The translations under genes were made by a program, and so were the position numbers. DNA of 33,808 nt, from contig ONKG01000036.1 of NCBI GenBank assembly GCA_900318375.1, positions 1-33,808 of the forward strand, given 5' to 3'. This DNA comes from an uncultured Lachnospiraceae bacterium (GTDB taxonomy: Bacteria; Bacillota; Clostridia; Lachnospirales; Lachnospiraceae). The notes under the pieces were generated by a model. It searched no databases, was not told the origin of the DNA, and saw only the letters and a list, made by a program, of their open reading frames with translations. Numbering within the stretch: the stretch's first letter is position 1; the number at the start of each line of letters is the position of its first letter. Of the stretch, positions 1 through 9,375 are shown piece by piece.

Positions 1-560
1 GCCATATGAAGGGCTTTTCCACCTGAATTCCACTAACTTGTAGCTTGAAACGTGAGAAATATAGGCTTTTATATAGTCTCACCTATTGGGAAAGTTTTAC
101 TTGACACTTCTATCCACTAACAACACTCTTGATAATTAAAATATGGAGTATCAGATACTTCCATTCTTTATTTAATATTACAGCTGTTTTGTATAGGAAT
201 AATTCGCAAAGCAATCCAACAAGTATCCGAGAAAACGCCAAGAAAGCCGACAGGCATTCCTGAATCCTATCGGCAATATTTCATTCTATCTATTATATTC
301 TGTCTGTAAGGTTCGCCGAAGTTTGCATAGTATATTCAGGTGCTGTCCCGAATCAATAATCAGTATGTAACTATGTAAATTACAGTGTCTGTATTAAAAC
401 CTTTTTTTCAATTCATGTCAAGAGTATGAAGTCTCAATCTTTCTCCGGAATGGCAATTCTTTTTTGTGAATTGTATCTAAATATCAAAATTGCGTATTTT
501 TACGTATGAATTATCCTGCTTCTTGCAGGCAAAAAACTCTCCTATCCTGATCAAAGCCAC
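1..560. other. AT-rich stretch with no gene seen
   Basis: No reading frame here has a convincing ribosome binding site or recognisable product. An imperfect hairpin lies at 246-274 (GCCGACAGG pairing with CCTATCGGC around an 11-nt loop). Read on the minus strand it is followed by a T-rich run, so it could be an old terminator. Another weak inverted repeat (GTGAG/CTCAC) lies near 52-85. I see nothing else. Confidence 0.5.
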
Positions 561-603
561 AAAAAACCGGGCTGCGGCATCATTGTCTGATGTCGCAGCC
601 CGG
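561..603 (-). terminator. Intrinsic terminator of pckA
   Basis: A 16-bp stem (567-582 with 588-603, one G-T pair) encloses a 5-nt loop. On the minus strand it is followed directly by six T residues (complement of 561-566). It lies about 200 nt past the pckA stop codon, so the pckA transcript probably has a long 3' UTR. Confidence 0.85.
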
Positions 604-799
604 GCTGATTCACTACATATTATTATAGTACTTTATTATAGTAGGGTGCGGAGTCAGGATTGTTCCCTCCGCCTGTTGTTTCGTACAGAAGATAATCGTT
701 TTTCATACTGCCGCAGCATCGTCAGGATGCAGCTTACAGCTGAGGGTTGGCTGGAACAAGTGCCGAAGCGCTTGATTCTCTTTTCTTCTTATTAAAGAA

Positions 800-2413
800 T
801 TACAGCTGAGGGCCGGCGGGGATGAGTGCCTTGCCTGCCTCGTTGTAGGTGTACTTGACGAAGTTCTTGATGAAGCGGTTTGCAAGGTCCTCTGCCTTTG
901 CGTTCCACTCTGCAGCGTCTGCATAGGTGTCGCGAGGGTCAAGGATTGCGGGATCTACGCCGGGAAGCTCGGTGGGAACTTCGAAGTTGAAGATCGGGAT
1001 GCGCTTTGTGGGAGCCTGGAGAACGTCGCCGTTCAGGATTGCGTCGATGATGCCGCGGGTATCCTTGATGGAGATACGCTTGCCTGTGCCGTTCCAGCCG
1101 GTGTTGACAAGGTATGCCTTGGCGCCGCTCTTCTCCATTCTCTTAACCAGCTCTTCTGCATACTTTGTGGGATGCAGCTCCAGGAATGCCTGGCCGAAGC
1201 AAGCGGAGAAGGTAGGTGTGGGCTCGGTGATGCCGCGCTCTGTGCCTGCAAGTTTTGCTGTGAATCCGGACAGGAAGTAGTACTTGGTCTGCTCGGGAGT
1301 CAGGATGGAAACGGGAGGCAGTACGCCGAAAGCGTCAGCGGACAGGAAGATTACGTTGTCAGCTGCAGGGCCTGCGGAAACGGGGTTGACATTGAGAACG
1401 ATGTTTTGAATGTGGTCGATCGGATAGGAGACACGGGTGTTCTCTGTGACACTCTTGTCTGCGAAGTCGATCTTGCCGTTCTCGTCGACAGTGACGTTCT
1501 CAAGCAGAGCGTTGCGCTTGATGGCGTTGTAGATGTCAGGCTCGGACTCTTTGTCCAGGTTGATGACCTTTGCATAGCAGCCGCCCTCGAAGTTGAAGAC
1601 GCCGTTGTCGTCCCAGCCGTGCTCGTCGTCGCCGATCAGCAGACGCTTGGGGTCTGTGGAAAGAGTGGTCTTGCCGGTGCCGGAAAGGCCGAAGAAGATG
1701 GCAGTGTTCTTGCCCTGCATATCTGTGTTTGCGGAGCAGTGCATGGAAGCAATGCCCTTCAGAGGCAGGTAGTAGTTCATCATGGAGAACATACCCTTCT
1801 TCATCTCGCCGCCGTACCATGTGTTGATGATGGTGGCTTCGCGGTCTGTGATGTTGAAGAGGACAGCGGTCTCGGAATTGAGGCCGAGCTCTTTGTAATT
1901 CTCAACTTTTGCCTTGGAAGCATTGAAGACTACGAAATCGGGCTCGAAGTTCTCAAGCTCTTCCTCTGTAGGCTGGATGAACATATTCTTGATAAAGTGT
2001 GCCTGCCATGCAACTTCCATGATGAAACGGACAGCCATGCGGGTGTCTTTGTTTGCACCGCAGAATGCGTCAGCGACATAAAGCTTCTTGCCGGAGAGCT
2101 CTTTCATTGCGATGTCTTTGCAGGCCTTCCAGGTTTCCTGGGAAGCAACGTGGTTGTCATTGGGATACTCGGGAGTGGTCCACCATACGGTGTCCTTGGA
2201 GTTCTCGTCCATGACGATGAATTTGTCTTTTGGGGAACGGCCGGTGTAGATGCCGGTCATGACGTTGACTGCGCCCAGCTCGGTCTCGACGCCCTTGTCA
2301 AAGCCTTCGAGGTCTTTACTCATCTCTTCCTCATACAGGAACTCAAAGGAAGGGTTGCGGATGATCTCTGTTGTGCCGGTGATGCCATACTTTGTAAGAT
2401 CGATATTTGCCAT
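800..2413 (-). CDS. pckA: Phosphoenolpyruvate carboxykinase (ATP)
   Basis: Interconverts oxaloacetate + ATP and PEP + CO2 + ADP in the cytosol. In rumen- or gut-type anaerobes it often runs toward oxaloacetate. The 537-aa length fits the ATP-dependent family. Visible motifs: GRSPKDKF (about residues 58-65, substrate-binding Arg), YGGEMKKG (about 200-207, metal/substrate Lys), SMHCSAN (His225), P-loop GLSGTGKTT (about 242-250), kinase-2 GDDEHGW (about 261-267) and TRVSYP near residue 325. I chose the ATG at 2413 rather than the in-frame ATG at 2419 because AAGAGG lies about 7 nt upstream of 2413 and overlaps the earlier codon. It is transcribed alone, from its own promoter to its own terminator. 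Identification is near certain. Confidence 0.97.
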   Translation of the reverse strand: MANIDLTKYGITGTTEIIRNPSFEFLYEEEMSKDLEGFDKGVETELGAVNVMTGIYTGRSPKDKFIVMDENSKDTVWWTTPEYPNDNHVASQETWKACKDIAMKELSGKKLYVADAFCGANKDTRMAVRFIMEVAWQAHFIKNMFIQPTEEELENFEPDFVVFNASKAKVENYKELGLNSETAVLFNITDREATIINTWYGGEMKKGMFSMMNYYLPLKGIASMHCSANTDMQGKNTAIFFGLSGTGKTTLSTDPKRLLIGDDEHGWDDNGVFNFEGGCYAKVINLDKESEPDIYNAIKRNALLENVTVDENGKIDFADKSVTENTRVSYPIDHIQNIVLNVNPVSAGPAADNVIFLSADAFGVLPPVSILTPEQTKYYFLSGFTAKLAGTERGITEPTPTFSACFGQAFLELHPTKYAEELVKRMEKSGAKAYLVNTGWNGTGKRISIKDTRGIIDAILNGDVLQAPTKRIPIFNFEVPTELPGVDPAILDPRDTYADAAEWNAKAEDLANRFIKNFVKYTYNEAGKALIPAGPQL

Positions 2414-2487
2414 TCTCATACCTCTTTCTGAATCATTAATACATCATTAATGTACTTAATAAAGGACACTTATCCTCTCTTGGAGAC

Positions 2488-2516
2488 ATTATACCCATTA
2501 GCCACGATAAACGCAA
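2488..2516 (-). promoter_or_regulatory. Sigma-A-type promoter of pckA
   Basis: On the minus strand a perfect TATAAT (complement of 2488-2493) lies 17 bp downstream of TTGCGT (complement of 2511-2516). Transcription would start near 2481, about 70 nt before the start codon. The leader holds a near-duplicated ATTAATGA motif (about 2432-2455) of unknown role. Confidence 0.7.
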
Positions 2517-2739
2517 CCGACAGAATATAGGAAATAAATAATTTTACATGCTTTTTTCGTGCTTATGAACAATTTTGCAGGCTAAATATTTATAATTATG
2601 TCTTTTTGCTTTACGTTTTACGTTCCCGGTATCGTAAAGGGATTTCTGCCCAAAGTACCGGATGGAAAAAAAGCAGGAAGCTGCCTCTGACTCTGTCATG
2701 CAGCGCTGCCAACGCGATCAGCCTGATCAGGCTGATCGG

Positions 2740-2822
2740 AGTGAGCAGTCTGATCAGTCTGAGCGGGAGTGAGCAGTCTGATTAGTCTGAACGGGAGTGA
2801 GCAGTCTGATCAGCCTGCCTGG
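2740..2822. repeat. 28-bp tandem repeat, three units
   Basis: Units start at 2740, 2768 and 2796, each beginning AGTGAGCAGTCTGAT; the third diverges at its end. A related partial unit (AGCCTGATCAGGCTGATC) precedes them at about 2719-2736. The array lies between the pckA promoter and the stop codon of the HAD gene. I see no coding content in this 480-bp gap. Confidence 0.85.
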
Positions 2823-2902
2823 AGTAATCGGAATAATCGGCGGATGCGGGAACGGCAAAGCGGCGAGTCCTGCAGTCAGGTCTATGTCAGATTTTCAGGT
2901 TT

Positions 2903-3679
2903 TCAGATTTCGTCCCGCATGGAATCCTCGAGGGCTTCGACGATGGTGGGCACCACCTTTGTGACGCGGTCCTGCACTTCCTTGGGTGCATAGGGGAAGG
3001 TGTAGGAGACGTCGGATGCATCGATGAGGGGCAGGTCATTCATAGAATCGCCGATGCCGTAGAGGCGGATGTCGCCGTACTCGTGTTTCATGTACTCGCG
3101 CAGGAACTTAACGCCTTCTCCCTTGGAGCATCCCTTGGGAGCAATGTCGATCTCGATGACATTCTGGAAAGCGTTGACGTAGTCGCCGAACTCGGCGTTG
3201 ATCTCGGCTGCCATGCGGGCGGCATCATCGAGGCTCTCGGTGTGGATGGAAACCTGGTGGATGAGGCCTTCGGGGCAGTCGTCTACGCCGGTGATGATGT
3301 AGTATTTTCCGGGGTAGTCCATTTCCTTGAAGACGCAGATATCACCTTCGACGTCAAGGGTGAAGCGGAAATTGTCGGTGCCGTATTTTTTGATGATGGC
3401 ATCAGCGACCTTGGGGTCGACGCCTTTTTTGCGGATTTCCTTGAACTGTGTATCGACGATGTTGGCGCCGCTGCTGGTGATATAGAAGTCGGGTTCAACA
3501 AAGCCGGTGATGAAGGGGGTCAGACCTCCGACCTGACGGCCGGTGCACAGGCCGAACAGGTGGCCCGCCGCCTGGTACTCACGGATCTTGGCTACATTCT
3601 CGGCCGGAAGCTTTCTGTCGTCTTCGGCGAGGTAGAAGTACAGGGTTCCATCAAAGTCGCTCGCAAATACTTTTTTCAT
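2903..3679 (-). CDS. HAD-superfamily (Cof-type) phosphatase
   Basis: Cof-like haloacid dehalogenase-type hydrolase of 258 aa. Motif I is DFDGTL (residues 8-13, nucleophilic Asp8). CTGRQVGG stands in the motif II region. The C-terminal motif IV is GIGDSMNDLPLI (about residues 207-218). Members usually dephosphorylate sugar phosphates, nucleotides or cofactors; the substrate cannot be read from sequence. Start at 3679, with AAAGGAT about 12 nt upstream. It lies downstream of the GH32 gene on the same strand, separated by a 150-bp gap filled by a palindromic element, so it may be cotranscribed with GH32 and might act on a sugar phosphate (inference). Confidence 0.85.
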   Translation of the reverse strand: MKKVFASDFDGTLYFYLAEDDRKLPAENVAKIREYQAAGHLFGLCTGRQVGGLTPFITGFVEPDFYITSSGANIVDTQFKEIRKKGVDPKVADAIIKKYGTDNFRFTLDVEGDICVFKEMDYPGKYYIITGVDDCPEGLIHQVSIHTESLDDAARMAAEINAEFGDYVNAFQNVIEIDIAPKGCSKGEGVKFLREYMKHEYGDIRLYGIGDSMNDLPLIDASDVSYTFPYAPKEVQDRVTKVVPTIVEALEDSMRDEI

Positions 3680-3727
3680 ATTAAATGGGTATCCTTTCAG
3701 ACTTTAGGCAGGAGGAGACAGGAGGGG

Positions 3728-3790
3728 AGGAGACAGGGGACGGTTCTCCGTCTCCTGCTTCAGGAGACAGAGAACCGTCCCCTGTCTCCT
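3728..3790. repeat. REP-like palindrome with GGGGACGGTTCT core
   Basis: A 30-bp inverted repeat (3728-3757 with 3761-3790, one mismatch) encloses a 3-nt loop. The core GGGGACGGTTCT is flanked by copies of the word GGAGACAG/GTCTCCTG, and further copies of that word extend over about 3705-3815. It lies between the GH32 stop and the HAD start. It resembles repetitive extragenic palindromes mobilised by RAYT/IS200-like Y1 transposases; that link is inference, and no transposase is in the window. It would form a very stable RNA hairpin without a U-tract. Confidence 0.8.
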
Positions 3791-3828
3791 GTCTCCTTTC
3801 TGTCTCCTCGTTTTGATATCCTTTCAAA

Positions 3829-5289
3829 TTACACTACAAAATCATCTTTGACAGAGGGATTGAGCTTGTAGATCTTCACCGCTGCGCCGTCGGTGACGGT
3901 GTAGTGGAACTCTTCTGCCTCGGGATAGCTGTGGGTTGTGAAGGTGGCTTCGCCGTCATTGACAAAGTACTCTGTGGAGCTGTGGTCCACGAAAATGCGG
4001 AGACTCTTGAGAGGATTCTCAAGAGGCATGTCGAGGACTTCGCCGACAGCCATGTTGAAGCGCTTGTTGAGACCTGTGCGGTCGACGGTGCAGGTCTTCG
4101 ATGCCGCATCGTAGTGGAGGCGAAGGCCGCCGGAGCCGTCAGCCTTTGTGTAGAGGTTGAGGTCGAAATCGGCATCCCCGGCGGGCTCAACGATCATTTC
4201 GCAGGCTGCGGGAAGTGTGCCGTCCGCAGGCGCTTCGCCGGCGCGGAGGGCTTCGATTCCGCTGACAGGAGTCTGGAGGAGTCTGCCGTCTTTGACGCGG
4301 AGCTCTCGGCACAGGCCCATGCTGCCTTCCCAATCCTCTTCCTCTGTGGGATAATGGTTATCGGGGAGTCCCACCCAGCCGATCAGAATGGCCTTGTCGG
4401 GATCGCCGACATTGGAGGCACCCTGGGCTGCGTAGAAGTCGAAGCCGTAGTCAAGGTGACGGTAGCCGAACTCGGGGGTGAAGGTCAGGGTGTCATAGTC
4501 CATCTTTCCGATGAGGTAAACGTTGTGATTTGTGCTCTCGGCGCGGCCGGGGAGCTTGGTGTACTGAGGGGAGAAAATCAGAACGTCACTGCCGCTGATG
4601 TTGACGATGTAGGGGCATTCCCACATACCGCCGAAATCCTCGAAGCCGACGACGTTGAGCTGGCCGGCGAAGGACCAGCCGGACAGAAGATCTTCGGACT
4701 GGTAGATCAGAACAGTACCTTTTTTGTCGAGCGTCTGAGCACCGATGAAGATATAGTATTTGTTTTTTTCTTCGTTATAGACGACCTTGGGATCGCGCTG
4801 ATGCTCGCTGTAGTCGTCGCGGGGACCGAACAGGGGCTCAGGGAGTTTTTCGGGGCGGCCGTCTTTGCCCAGCTTGGCGGCGCAGGTGTAGGGTGTGCGG
4901 ACCCAGTTCTCATCGCGGTGGTTGCCGGTGTAGAAGAAATAGAGGTCGTCGCCCGCGCAGATGGCACTGCCGGAGTGGCAGCCCTTGTTGTCATAGATGG
5001 TATCGGCAGCAAGTCCGACACCCTCATTCTTCCAGCTGATGAGATCCGGACTTGTTACGTGGTACCAGTATTTGAGGCCGTGCACGGCACCCCAGGGGCA
5101 CCACTGGTAGAAAAGATGCCAGGTTCCGTTGTGGCAGGTGAATCCGTTCGGATCACTTGAAAGACCAGTGACGGGCTGTACGTGATAGGTCTGACGATAA
5201 GCGGATTTGCTGATTTTCTCATGAAGATCCACGATCTCGTCAGGGCTCTGAAGCACTCTATAGCGCTCTTCCGTTGTCCATTGTCTCAT
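3829..5289 (-). CDS. scrB: Glycoside hydrolase family 32 (sucrose-6-phosphate hydrolase / beta-fructosidase)
   Basis: Cleaves beta-fructosides such as sucrose or sucrose-6-phosphate. The 486-aa protein has no signal peptide, so it is cytoplasmic. GH32 landmarks in order: SSDPNG with nucleophile Asp46 (the usual WMNDPNG start is changed to LSSDPNG), KYWYHVTSPDL, GCHSGSAI, QRDPKV (about residue 167, transition-state stabiliser) and WECPYI (about residue 224, acid/base Glu). A C-terminal beta-sandwich follows, with the typical VDHSSTEYFVN near the end. AGGAGG lies about 10 nt before the ATG at 5289. The PTS sucrose permease gene is 22 kb away, so scrB is assigned by family and absence of a signal; another fructoside is possible. 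Confidence 0.9.
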   Translation of the reverse strand: MRQWTTEERYRVLQSPDEIVDLHEKISKSAYRQTYHVQPVTGLSSDPNGFTCHNGTWHLFYQWCPWGAVHGLKYWYHVTSPDLISWKNEGVGLAADTIYDNKGCHSGSAICAGDDLYFFYTGNHRDENWVRTPYTCAAKLGKDGRPEKLPEPLFGPRDDYSEHQRDPKVVYNEEKNKYYIFIGAQTLDKKGTVLIYQSEDLLSGWSFAGQLNVVGFEDFGGMWECPYIVNISGSDVLIFSPQYTKLPGRAESTNHNVYLIGKMDYDTLTFTPEFGYRHLDYGFDFYAAQGASNVGDPDKAILIGWVGLPDNHYPTEEEDWEGSMGLCRELRVKDGRLLQTPVSGIEALRAGEAPADGTLPAACEMIVEPAGDADFDLNLYTKADGSGGLRLHYDAASKTCTVDRTGLNKRFNMAVGEVLDMPLENPLKSLRIFVDHSSTEYFVNDGEATFTTHSYPEAEEFHYTVTDGAAVKIYKLNPSVKDDFVV

Positions 5290-5516
5290 TGGGTGCGGTC
5301 CTCCTGTACTTAATATGTTGTTTTCTGCAGTTTTTCCGGATCTCCCGAGCGGAATTCATGGGCTGGACAGCATTTTCCTGCGGATGCTGCTGTGGGTATT
5401 TTCGGTTTTTCCGCACCTGATTTCCGGATAGTTCTTTTAAAAAAATACATAGCTAAATTATACTGGAAAATGCGTGCTTTCTCAATTATTAGAGGTAAAC
5501 AATCAGTAATCATTTG

Positions 5517-5630
5517 TCAGTAATGTCCTGGTTGAGCAATGTTTTGCGTCAGTAATGTTTTGGCTCAGCAATGCCTTGGTTCAGCAATGTTTTGGCCCGG
5601 TAATGTTTTGCCTCGGCAATGTGTTGCGAG
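5517..5630. repeat. 16-bp tandem repeat, seven units
   Basis: Degenerate unit of the form CAGYAATGTTTTGGCT. The AATG anchor recurs at 5522, 5538, 5554, 5570, 5586, 5602 and 5618, exactly every 16 bp. It occupies the 532-bp gap between the divergent GH32 and permease genes. The rest of the gap (5310-5513 and 5631-5780) shows no coding content I trust. The regular spacing could hold a protein array, or be a neutral minisatellite. Confidence 0.85.
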
Positions 5631-5790
5631 TGTTTTCTGCACATCAGGTCTGTTGTGACATGATTGAAGTTTTTATTATTTTCGCATATACTGAAGGGTA
5701 GCATTCCGCCCGGTGTTTTTTTCAGATATTATCCGCCCCGGAATCATACATTTGCTATATTCAGCCACATCTGTGGTTTGCTCTCTTGTT

Positions 5791-5796
5791 TATAAT
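5791..5796 (+). promoter_or_regulatory. Likely -10 box for the PerM-type permease gene
   Basis: A perfect TATAAT at 5791-5796 lies 25 nt before the start codon, with AAGGAT (about 5808-5813) as ribosome binding site. No good -35 hexamer is seen 16-18 bp upstream, so activity may need an activator. The leader would be only about 20 nt. Confidence 0.5.
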
Positions 5797-5821
5797 CGAC
5801 GCTTAGGTAAGGATTCATTCA

Positions 5822-7495
5822 ATGAAATTTAACAAAAACCTGCTAAAAGAAAAATGGTTCTCCTATACCATTGCGCTGTGCTCTGCGGTAGTGCTCTATT
5901 TGCTGCTGACGCATATGGGTGGATTTCTGGAGGCACTGAAGTCCCTGTGGCATGTCGGGGCACCGGTCTTCATGGCATTTGTAATCGCATACGTGCTGGG
6001 ACCTCTGGTAAATCTTTATTCAAAATATGTCCTGTACAAGCTGGAGCAGGAAAAGCTGCGGCATACGCTCTCTGTCCTGCTTGCCATTTTATCCGTGGTC
6101 CTGTCGATCGTGATCCTGGTCGTGGCACTGGTCCCGCAGGTCATCGACAGTGTGGTGATGTTCGCCGGAAACCTGAACGGATATGTTCTCTCTTTCCAGC
6201 GTCTGATGCGGCAGCTGAACACTTTTGCCCGGCAGCATGACCTTGACCTGTCGCAGTTTATTTCCTCAAGTGATGAGCTGCTGCAGTCGATCACGAGGAT
6301 CCTGCCCGAAAACATCAATAAGATTGTAAACGTCTCTTACAGCTTCGGATCAAAAATGTTTGAATGGGTCATTTCCTTCATCCTCGCGATCTATCTTATG
6401 CTGGACCAGAAAAAACTTCACGACGGCTTTTCAAGGCTTCTCCATGCGATTCTTCCCCTGAATGTGTACAGGAACACCTCCACTTTCTGGAGCCGCTGCA
6501 ACAGGATTCTGATTCAGTACATTGCCTTCGATGTACTGGATGGTCTGATCATCGGTCTGTGCAACTGGGTTTTCATGGTCATTATGAATATGCCTTATGT
6601 CGCGATCATTTCCGTGATCGTCGGTATCACGAATCTGGCGCCCACTTTCGGTCCCATGGCGGGTGCGATCCTGGGTTCCTTCATCCTGGTACTGGTCAAG
6701 CCCATGTACGCACTGCTGTTTCTGATTTTTACCCTGATCCTGCAGACATTGGACGGTTATGTGATCAAGCCTCGTCTGTTCGGTGAGCAGCTCGGTGTCT
6801 CCTCTGTCTGGATCCTGATCGCCCTCATTGTCGGCGGCCGCATGCTGGGTGTCGTGGGCATCCTTTTGGCAATTCCCTTTGCAGCAATCGGTGATTTCGT
6901 CTACCACGACTATTTCATCAAGTGGCTTGAAGAACAGAATCCCGACCACAAAAAAATAAAGGCAGCTGCAGCTGCCGGAGTAAAGGCCGCGGGTTCTGTA
7001 ATTGCAGATGCCGCATCAGATCTGGCCGGCGATATTGGAGAGGAGGTTGCTCCCGATTCGGATTCTGATCCTGATTCCGGTTCGGATTCTGGTTCTGATT
7101 TCGATTCTAATTCGGATTCTGGTCCTGATTTGGATTCTGGTTCTGGTTCCGATTCTGGTTCCGATTCCAAAGAAGCTTCTGGTGAAGGCAGAGCAGTTCC
7201 TGCGAGCCAAGGCAGTCTGGCGGCTGGGGGCGATGCCGATGCGGAAACTGCGGGCGAAGTTCATGGAGACAGCGCAGTTTCTACAGGCGAAGGCAGCACA
7301 GAGTACGTTGGCAATGACAATGCTGACGCAGGGGCTCCGGGCGAAGTTCATGGAGACAGCGCAGGTTCTGCAGGCCAAGGCAGCACAGAGTACGTTGGCA
7401 ATGACAATGCTGACGCAGGGACTCCGGGCGAAGGCAGCCTGGAGGCTGTTGACGGAAAAACCGGGGACGAAGCAGTTTGCGGCTCGCAATCATGA
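5822..7495 (+). CDS. AI-2E/PerM-family (UPF0118) membrane transporter with acidic low-complexity tail
   Basis: Polytopic inner-membrane protein of 557 aa. Residues 1-375 form the family core: several hydrophobic helices, a central soluble stretch (about 105-180), and the conserved VGITNLAPTFGPMAGAILG-like segment near 265-285. The family includes TqsA and PerM-like exporters and Na+/H+ antiporters; the substrate is unknown. Residues from about 400 are not part of the family: an Asp/Ser run of SD/DSGSD repeats (about 415-455), then a 29-aa unit (GEVHGDSA...) present twice, encoded by an exact 87-bp repeat (7254-7340 and 7341-7427). The tail is probably cytoplasmic and disordered. RBS AAGGAT. 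Monocistronic. Confidence 0.85.
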   Translation: MKFNKNLLKEKWFSYTIALCSAVVLYLLLTHMGGFLEALKSLWHVGAPVFMAFVIAYVLGPLVNLYSKYVLYKLEQEKLRHTLSVLLAILSVVLSIVILVVALVPQVIDSVVMFAGNLNGYVLSFQRLMRQLNTFARQHDLDLSQFISSSDELLQSITRILPENINKIVNVSYSFGSKMFEWVISFILAIYLMLDQKKLHDGFSRLLHAILPLNVYRNTSTFWSRCNRILIQYIAFDVLDGLIIGLCNWVFMVIMNMPYVAIISVIVGITNLAPTFGPMAGAILGSFILVLVKPMYALLFLIFTLILQTLDGYVIKPRLFGEQLGVSSVWILIALIVGGRMLGVVGILLAIPFAAIGDFVYHDYFIKWLEEQNPDHKKIKAAAAAGVKAAGSVIADAASDLAGDIGEEVAPDSDSDPDSGSDSGSDFDSNSDSGPDLDSGSGSDSGSDSKEASGEGRAVPASQGSLAAGGDADAETAGEVHGDSAVSTGEGSTEYVGNDNADAGAPGEVHGDSAGSAGQGSTEYVGNDNADAGTPGEGSLEAVDGKTGDEAVCGSQS

Positions 7496-7527
7496 GCCAG
7501 GCTGTGAAACCATCAAATCATCAGCTC

Positions 7528-7586
7528 ATAAAAAACACAGGCAGAATCAGGAAGTATTTCAACGATCCTGCTTCTGCCTGTTTTTT
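7528..7586. terminator. Bidirectional intrinsic terminator
   Basis: A 16-bp stem with one mismatch (7537-7552 with 7566-7581) is followed by six T residues on the plus strand and preceded by an A-run at 7528-7535 that becomes a U-tract on the minus strand. It lies between the convergent permease gene and rpe and can end both transcripts. Confidence 0.85.
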
Positions 7587-7672
7587 GCTCAATTCACCTG
7601 TCTGTTTGATGATTTTCGTATGTTGTTCGATTTTATTACTGATTTACGTTTTTTTAGTGATTTGCGATTTTT

Positions 7673-8338
7673 TTACCGATTTGCAAGATATTCGACAAAG
7701 CGTTTTGTCTCGCCAAATGTATCCGCGCCGAAGACTGCGGAGCCGGCGACGAAAATGTTGGCGCCTGCTTCAAGGGGAATGTTGATATTGTCATATTTAA
7801 CACCGCCGTCGACCTGAATATCCGTGGTCAGTCCCTTCTCTGTGACATAGTCTCGCGCTGCCCGAACTTTTCCGATGGTCTCGGGCATCATTTTCTGGCC
7901 GCCGAAACCGGGCTCAACGGTCATAATGAGCAGCATATCGACTTTGTCCATATAGGGAATGACGTCTTCAAAAGGGGTCTTGGGCTTGATGGAAATACCG
8001 ACTTTGCATCCGTGACTGCGGATTTCATCGATCACAGCCTGAGGGTCCTCTGCCGCCTCAAGGTGGAAGGTGATGAGGTCCGCGCCGGAAGATGCAAATT
8101 CCTTAATATAGCGGATGGGATCCACAATCATGAGATGGACGTCGAAGACCATGTCGGTCGCGCTGCGGATGGATTTGATCACGGGCATTCCGAAGGAGAT
8201 GGAGGGAACAAAAATACCGTCCATAACATCGATGTGGAGGAATTCGGCGCCGCCTTTTTCCACAGCCTTGATTTCTTCTCCGAGGTTTTTGAAGTCCGCT
8301 GACAGCATGGATGGTGCGAGGATCATTTTGGGTTTCAT
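7673..8338 (-). CDS. rpe: Ribulose-phosphate 3-epimerase
   Basis: Interconverts D-ribulose-5-phosphate and D-xylulose-5-phosphate in the pentose phosphate pathway. The 221-aa TIM-barrel protein shows LAPSMLSADF at the N-terminus, HIDVMDG (metal His and catalytic Asp), FDVHLMI, MTVEPGFGGQ and VDGGVK near the C-terminus. I chose the ATG at 8338 over the earlier in-frame ATG at 8392 because AAGGAG lies about 9 nt upstream and family proteins begin here; the extra 18 residues would be a Lys/Arg run encoded by the pyrimidine-rich spacer. It is the last gene of the holB operon, 80 bp after rsmI. Confidence 0.95.
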   Translation of the reverse strand: MKPKMILAPSMLSADFKNLGEEIKAVEKGGAEFLHIDVMDGIFVPSISFGMPVIKSIRSATDMVFDVHLMIVDPIRYIKEFASSGADLITFHLEAAEDPQAVIDEIRSHGCKVGISIKPKTPFEDVIPYMDKVDMLLIMTVEPGFGGQKMMPETIGKVRAARDYVTEKGLTTDIQVDGGVKYDNINIPLEAGANIFVAGSAVFGADTFGETKRFVEYLANR

Positions 8339-8418
8339 AATTTTTTCTCCTTTTCTTTTCTTTTTTCTTTTTCCTTTGATTGTTTTCCTCATCCGGATTA
8401 CGGATTCAGGGGTTGCTT

Positions 8419-9273
8419 TTACTTGACCTTGAGCTGCTGGTAGATATCCCGGCGGGAAAGGCCTCGGTCGGCAGCGACGCGGCGCATGGCTTCCTTCTGG
8501 GTCAGGCCCTGGTCAAGGTATTGCTGCATGTGATCTTCGAGAGGCAGAGTCTCAAAAGCGGCGCGGGTCTGCTCCTCGAGGGCTTTGGGATCGGCGCCTG
8601 CAAGGACAAGGACATATTCGCCGCGGGGCTCGTTTTCTTCATAATAGCGGATGGCCGTTTCCAGTGTGAGCGGTATTGCCTCCTCGAAACGTTTGGTCAG
8701 TTCACGGCAGAGCGTGACACGGCGGCTGCCGCCGAGAGTTTCGGCCAGTTCCGCAAGGGTAGCCCTGAGATGGTGGGGAGCCTCATAGAGGATGATAGTG
8801 CGTTCTTCTGTGCGGAGCTGCTCCAGAATCCTGCGGCGCTCTTTTTTTTCTGTTTTTTCCGGAGGAAGAAATCCCTCGAAACAGAAGCGTCTGGCGGGCA
8901 TGCCGGACATTGTAAGAGCCGTGATCAGGGCACAGGCACCGGGGAGAGATGTGACGCGGATCCCCTCTTCGATGCACAGGGCTGCCAGAACCTCGCCAGG
9001 GTCGGAGATGGCGGGAGTTCCCGCATCTGTGACGACGGCAATGTTTTCGCCGCGGCGCAGACGTTCGAGCAGTTCTCCGGCTTTGTCGTATTTGTTGTGC
9101 TCATGATAGCTTGTCATGGGCTTCTTGATTTCAAAATGATTGAGCAGGCGAAGGGTGTTGCGGGTGTCTTCCGCCGCGATCAGGTCGGCCTCCCGAAGAG
9201 TATCGAGAACGCGCTGTGTGATGTCGCCGAGGTTCCCGATGGGGGTGGCACACAAATATAAGGTTCCAGACAT
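8419..9273 (-). CDS. rsmI: 16S rRNA (cytidine-1402 2'-O)-methyltransferase
   Basis: SAM-dependent enzyme that methylates the ribose of C1402 in the decoding centre of 16S rRNA. The 284-aa protein shows the family signatures LYLCATPIGNLGDIT at the N-terminus, AAEDTRNTLRLL, the TSYHEHN motif, VVTDAGTPAISDPG (SAM site, about 78-91), LPGACALITAL and FEGFLPP. Start at 9273 (ATG) with GGAGAAAAACGG upstream; the longer frame from 9342 has no homologous content. Part of the conserved Firmicutes order holB-ricT-trmN6-rsmI. A palindromic element lies between it and trmN6. Confidence 0.96.
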   Translation of the reverse strand: MSGTLYLCATPIGNLGDITQRVLDTLREADLIAAEDTRNTLRLLNHFEIKKPMTSYHEHNKYDKAGELLERLRRGENIAVVTDAGTPAISDPGEVLAALCIEEGIRVTSLPGACALITALTMSGMPARRFCFEGFLPPEKTEKKERRRILEQLRTEERTIILYEAPHHLRATLAELAETLGGSRRVTLCRELTKRFEEAIPLTLETAIRYYEENEPRGEYVLVLAGADPKALEEQTRAAFETLPLEDHMQQYLDQGLTQKEAMRRVAADRGLSRRDIYQQLKVK

Positions 9274-9375
9274 ATTCCGTTTTTCTCCAATGCAGGAATT
9301 GTTTCGTCTTTCCAGCCATGCCGACCGCCAGAGCGGCATCAATGAGTCAGGCAGGGCGGTTGGGACACCGGGGAC

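Noticed and set aside
490-795. 101-residue plus-strand open frame
   Set aside because: It covers the pckA terminator and 3' UTR on the opposite strand, has no RBS and no recognisable motif.
1172-2431. 419-residue plus-strand open frame opposite pckA
   Set aside because: Mirror frame of a highly biased coding gene; pckA on the minus strand has all catalytic motifs.
5517-5630. Possible replication-origin iterons
   Set aside because: No dnaA, rep or partition gene nearby and no DnaA-box sequence; kept only as a tandem repeat.
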